Shown here one piece after another: positions 7,904 through 9,177 of a stretch of DNA of 9,177 nt. The notes under the pieces are model-generated. The model had not been told where the DNA came from, ran no database searches, and saw nothing but the letters and a program-made list of their open reading frames with translations. The position numbers were made by a program, and so were the translations under genes. The number at the start of each line of letters is the position of its first letter. Position 1 is the first letter of the stretch. The DNA is from Rhodocyclaceae bacterium (lineage in GTDB: Bacteria; Pseudomonadota; Gammaproteobacteria; Burkholderiales; Rhodocyclaceae), in contig DAIEEM010000082.1 of the NCBI GenBank assembly GCA_027325905.1, forward strand, positions 1 through 9,177. The letters run 5' to 3'.

Positions 7904-8523
7904 GCCGAACCCGCATCAAGATTTGCGGCATCACCCGCGAACAGGATTTGCAGGCGGCCGTGGCCGCCGGCACCGACGCCGTCGGCTTCGTCTTCTATCC
8001 GCAAAGCCCGCGCCACCTCGACATCGAGCGCGCGGCGGCGCTGGTGCGCCAAGTGCCGCCCTTCGTCACGCGCGTCGGCCTGTTCGTCAATCCGGATCCG
8101 CACTTGCTGGCGGCGACGCTTGCCGCGGTGCCCATAGATATCGTCCAGTACCAGGGCGACGAAACGCCCGAATTCTGCGAACGCTTCGGCCGTCCCTACG
8201 TGAAAGTGGCGCGGATGAGGCCGGGGCTCGATCTGGTAGAATTCGCCCGCGCTTACCCGTCCGCCCGCGGACTGCTGCTCGACGCCTATGTCGACAGCTA
8301 TGGCGGCGCCGGGCAGACGTTCGACTGGTCGCTGGTGCCGCAAGGCCTTCCGCTGCCGGTGGTGGTTGCCGGCGGCCTGACGGTGGACAACGTCGGCGCT
8401 GCGATCCGCCAGTTGCGCCCCTGGGGCGTGGATGTCAGCAGCGGCGTCGAAACCGCCAAGGGCATCAAGGATGCCGAGAAAATCAACGCCTTCGTGGCCG
8501 CCGTGAAAGATGCAGACTCCTGA
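7900..8523 (+). CDS. trpF: Phosphoribosylanthranilate isomerase
   Basis: TrpF catalyses the Amadori rearrangement of N-(5-phosphoribosyl)anthranilate to CdRP in tryptophan synthesis, as a single-domain (beta/alpha)8 barrel. The 207-residue product has the normal length. KICGITRE supplies the catalytic Cys9, and [19 protein letters not shown] supplies the catalytic Asp128. [12 protein letters not shown] carries the conserved arginine (Arg38), and AGGLTVDNV and [14 protein letters not shown] form the C-terminal phosphate-binding loops. One oddity: the usual Q-L/F-H-G-D-E segment reads QYQGDE, so the conserved active-site histidine is Gln85 (CAG, 8152-8154). The gene starts by a 4-nt ATGA overlap with truA and has no Shine-Dalgarno sequence of its own, so it probably depends on truA translation. 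Its 3' end overlaps trpB by 14 nt. Identity is secure; full activity is less so because of Gln85. Confidence 0.95.
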   Translation: MSRTRIKICGITREQDLQAAVAAGTDAVGFVFYPQSPRHLDIERAAALVRQVPPFVTRVGLFVNPDPHLLAATLAAVPIDIVQYQGDETPEFCERFGRPYVKVARMRPGLDLVEFARAYPSARGLLLDAYVDSYGGAGQTFDWSLVPQGLPLPVVVAGGLTVDNVGAAIRQLRPWGVDVSSGVETAKGIKDAEKINAFVAAVKDADS

Positions 8524-9177
8524 CGTTTCCTATCACTTGCCGGACGCTAAAGGCCACTTCGGCAAGTATGGCGGCATTTTCGTCGCCGAAACCCTGATTC
8601 CCGCGCTCGAAGAGTTGCGCCTGGCCTACGCGGCCGCCAAGACCGATCCCGCCTTTCGCGCCGAGTTCGAGTACGACCTCAAGCACTACGTCGGCCGTCC
8701 CAGCCCGATCTACCACGCCAAGCGCTGGTCGGGCCTCCTCGGCGGCGCGCAGATCTACCTCAAGCGCGAAGACCTCAACCACACCGGCGCCCACAAGGTG
8801 AACAACTGCATCGGCCAGGCGTTGCTGGCGCGGCGCATGGGCAAGCGGCGCGTCATCGCCGAGACCGGCGCCGGCATGCACGGCGTCGCCACCGCGACCG
8901 TCGCCGCGCGCTACGGCATGGAATGCGTCGTCTACATGGGCGCCGAAGACATCCGGCGCCAGGCCGCCAACGTCTATCGCATGAAGCTGCTGGGCGCTAA
9001 GGTGGTGCCGGTCGAGTCCGGCTCGAAGACGCTCAAGGACGCGCTCAACTAGGCGATGCGCGACTGGGTGACCAACGTCGACAGCACGTTCTACATCATC
9101 GGCACCGTCGCCGGCCCGCATCCCTACCCGATGATGGTGCGCGACTTCCAGTCGGTGATCGGCGCCGAGTGCAAGAC
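8510..9177 (+). pseudogene. trpB: Tryptophan synthase beta chain, interrupted by an amber codon and cut by the window end
   Basis: TrpB joins indole and serine to make tryptophan with pyridoxal phosphate. The ATG at 8510 overlaps trpF by 14 nt. The first 180 residues are good Trp[20 protein letters not shown], then [14 protein letters not shown] with the PLP lysine Lys96, [38 protein letters not shown] and [11 protein letters not shown]. Codon 181 is TAG (9050-9052) where relatives have Glu. The frame then continues cleanly through [20 protein letters not shown] and [13 protein letters not shown] to the window end. The family length is about 400, so termination would leave under half a protein, lacking the rest of the COMM domain and the C-terminal half. 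The conserved loop glutamine is also Met123. A recent nonsense mutation or a base-call error explains this best; suppression is less likely. An annotation made purely from open frames would call 8510-9052. Confidence 0.85.
9050..9052 (+). other. In-frame TAG inside trpB
   Basis: TAG replaces the expected GAG (glutamate) in the LKDALN-E-AMRDWV segment. The reading frame is unchanged on both sides, so this is a single substitution rather than a frameshift. The eight complete stop codons of the other genes here are all TAA or TGA. Confidence 0.9.

Overview
The window is a high-GC (roughly 65-70%) stretch of bacterial chromosome with every gene on the + strand. Protein sequences and gene order (asd, fimV, a membrane gene, truA, trpF, trpB) point to a betaproteobacterium, probably near the Rhodocyclales (Azoarcus/Thauera-like). 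That assignment is inferred from remembered family sequences and synteny, not from a search.

Layout: (1) 2-1048, chorismate synthase aroC, missing about its first 20 codons. (2) 1077-2528, a small YdcH/DUF465-type protein followed by an MFS permease of the phenylpropionate-permease/HcaT-like type. (3) 2635-3741, asd, aspartate-semialdehyde dehydrogenase, after a 106-nt leader with a perfect 8-bp hairpin. (4) 3849-6461, fimV, a large inner-membrane polar hub protein with a LysM-like periplasmic domain, one central membrane segment and an acidic cytoplasmic region, preceded by the AT-richest stretch of the window and a plausible promoter. (5) 6513-8523 and beyond, a tightly packed run: a small EcfT/CbiQ-like membrane protein, truA, trpF and trpB, with successive overlaps of 7, 4 and 14 nt that suggest translational coupling.

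Three enzymes serve amino-acid synthesis from related starting points: AroC makes chorismate, TrpF and TrpB act late in the tryptophan branch, and Asd makes the common precursor of lysine, threonine and methionine. TruA modifies tRNA, and FimV organises the cell pole and type IV pili. This is core chromosome. I see no mobile element, CRISPR array, tRNA or rRNA, and no gene-free stretch longer than 107 nt between adjacent genes.

The most notable observation is in trpB. The frame is interrupted by an in-frame amber codon (9050-9052) where homologues have glutamate, and clean TrpB sequence continues in the same frame to the window end. Two further substitutions sit at normally conserved active-site positions of the same cluster: Met for Gln in the TrpB serine-binding loop, and Gln for His in TrpF. 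Together they suggest either a recently damaged trp segment or sequence errors. I found no convincing undescribed system. Lesser leads are a GNRA-capped GC hairpin in front of the EcfT-like gene, the orphan EcfT-like gene itself, and the structured asd leader.
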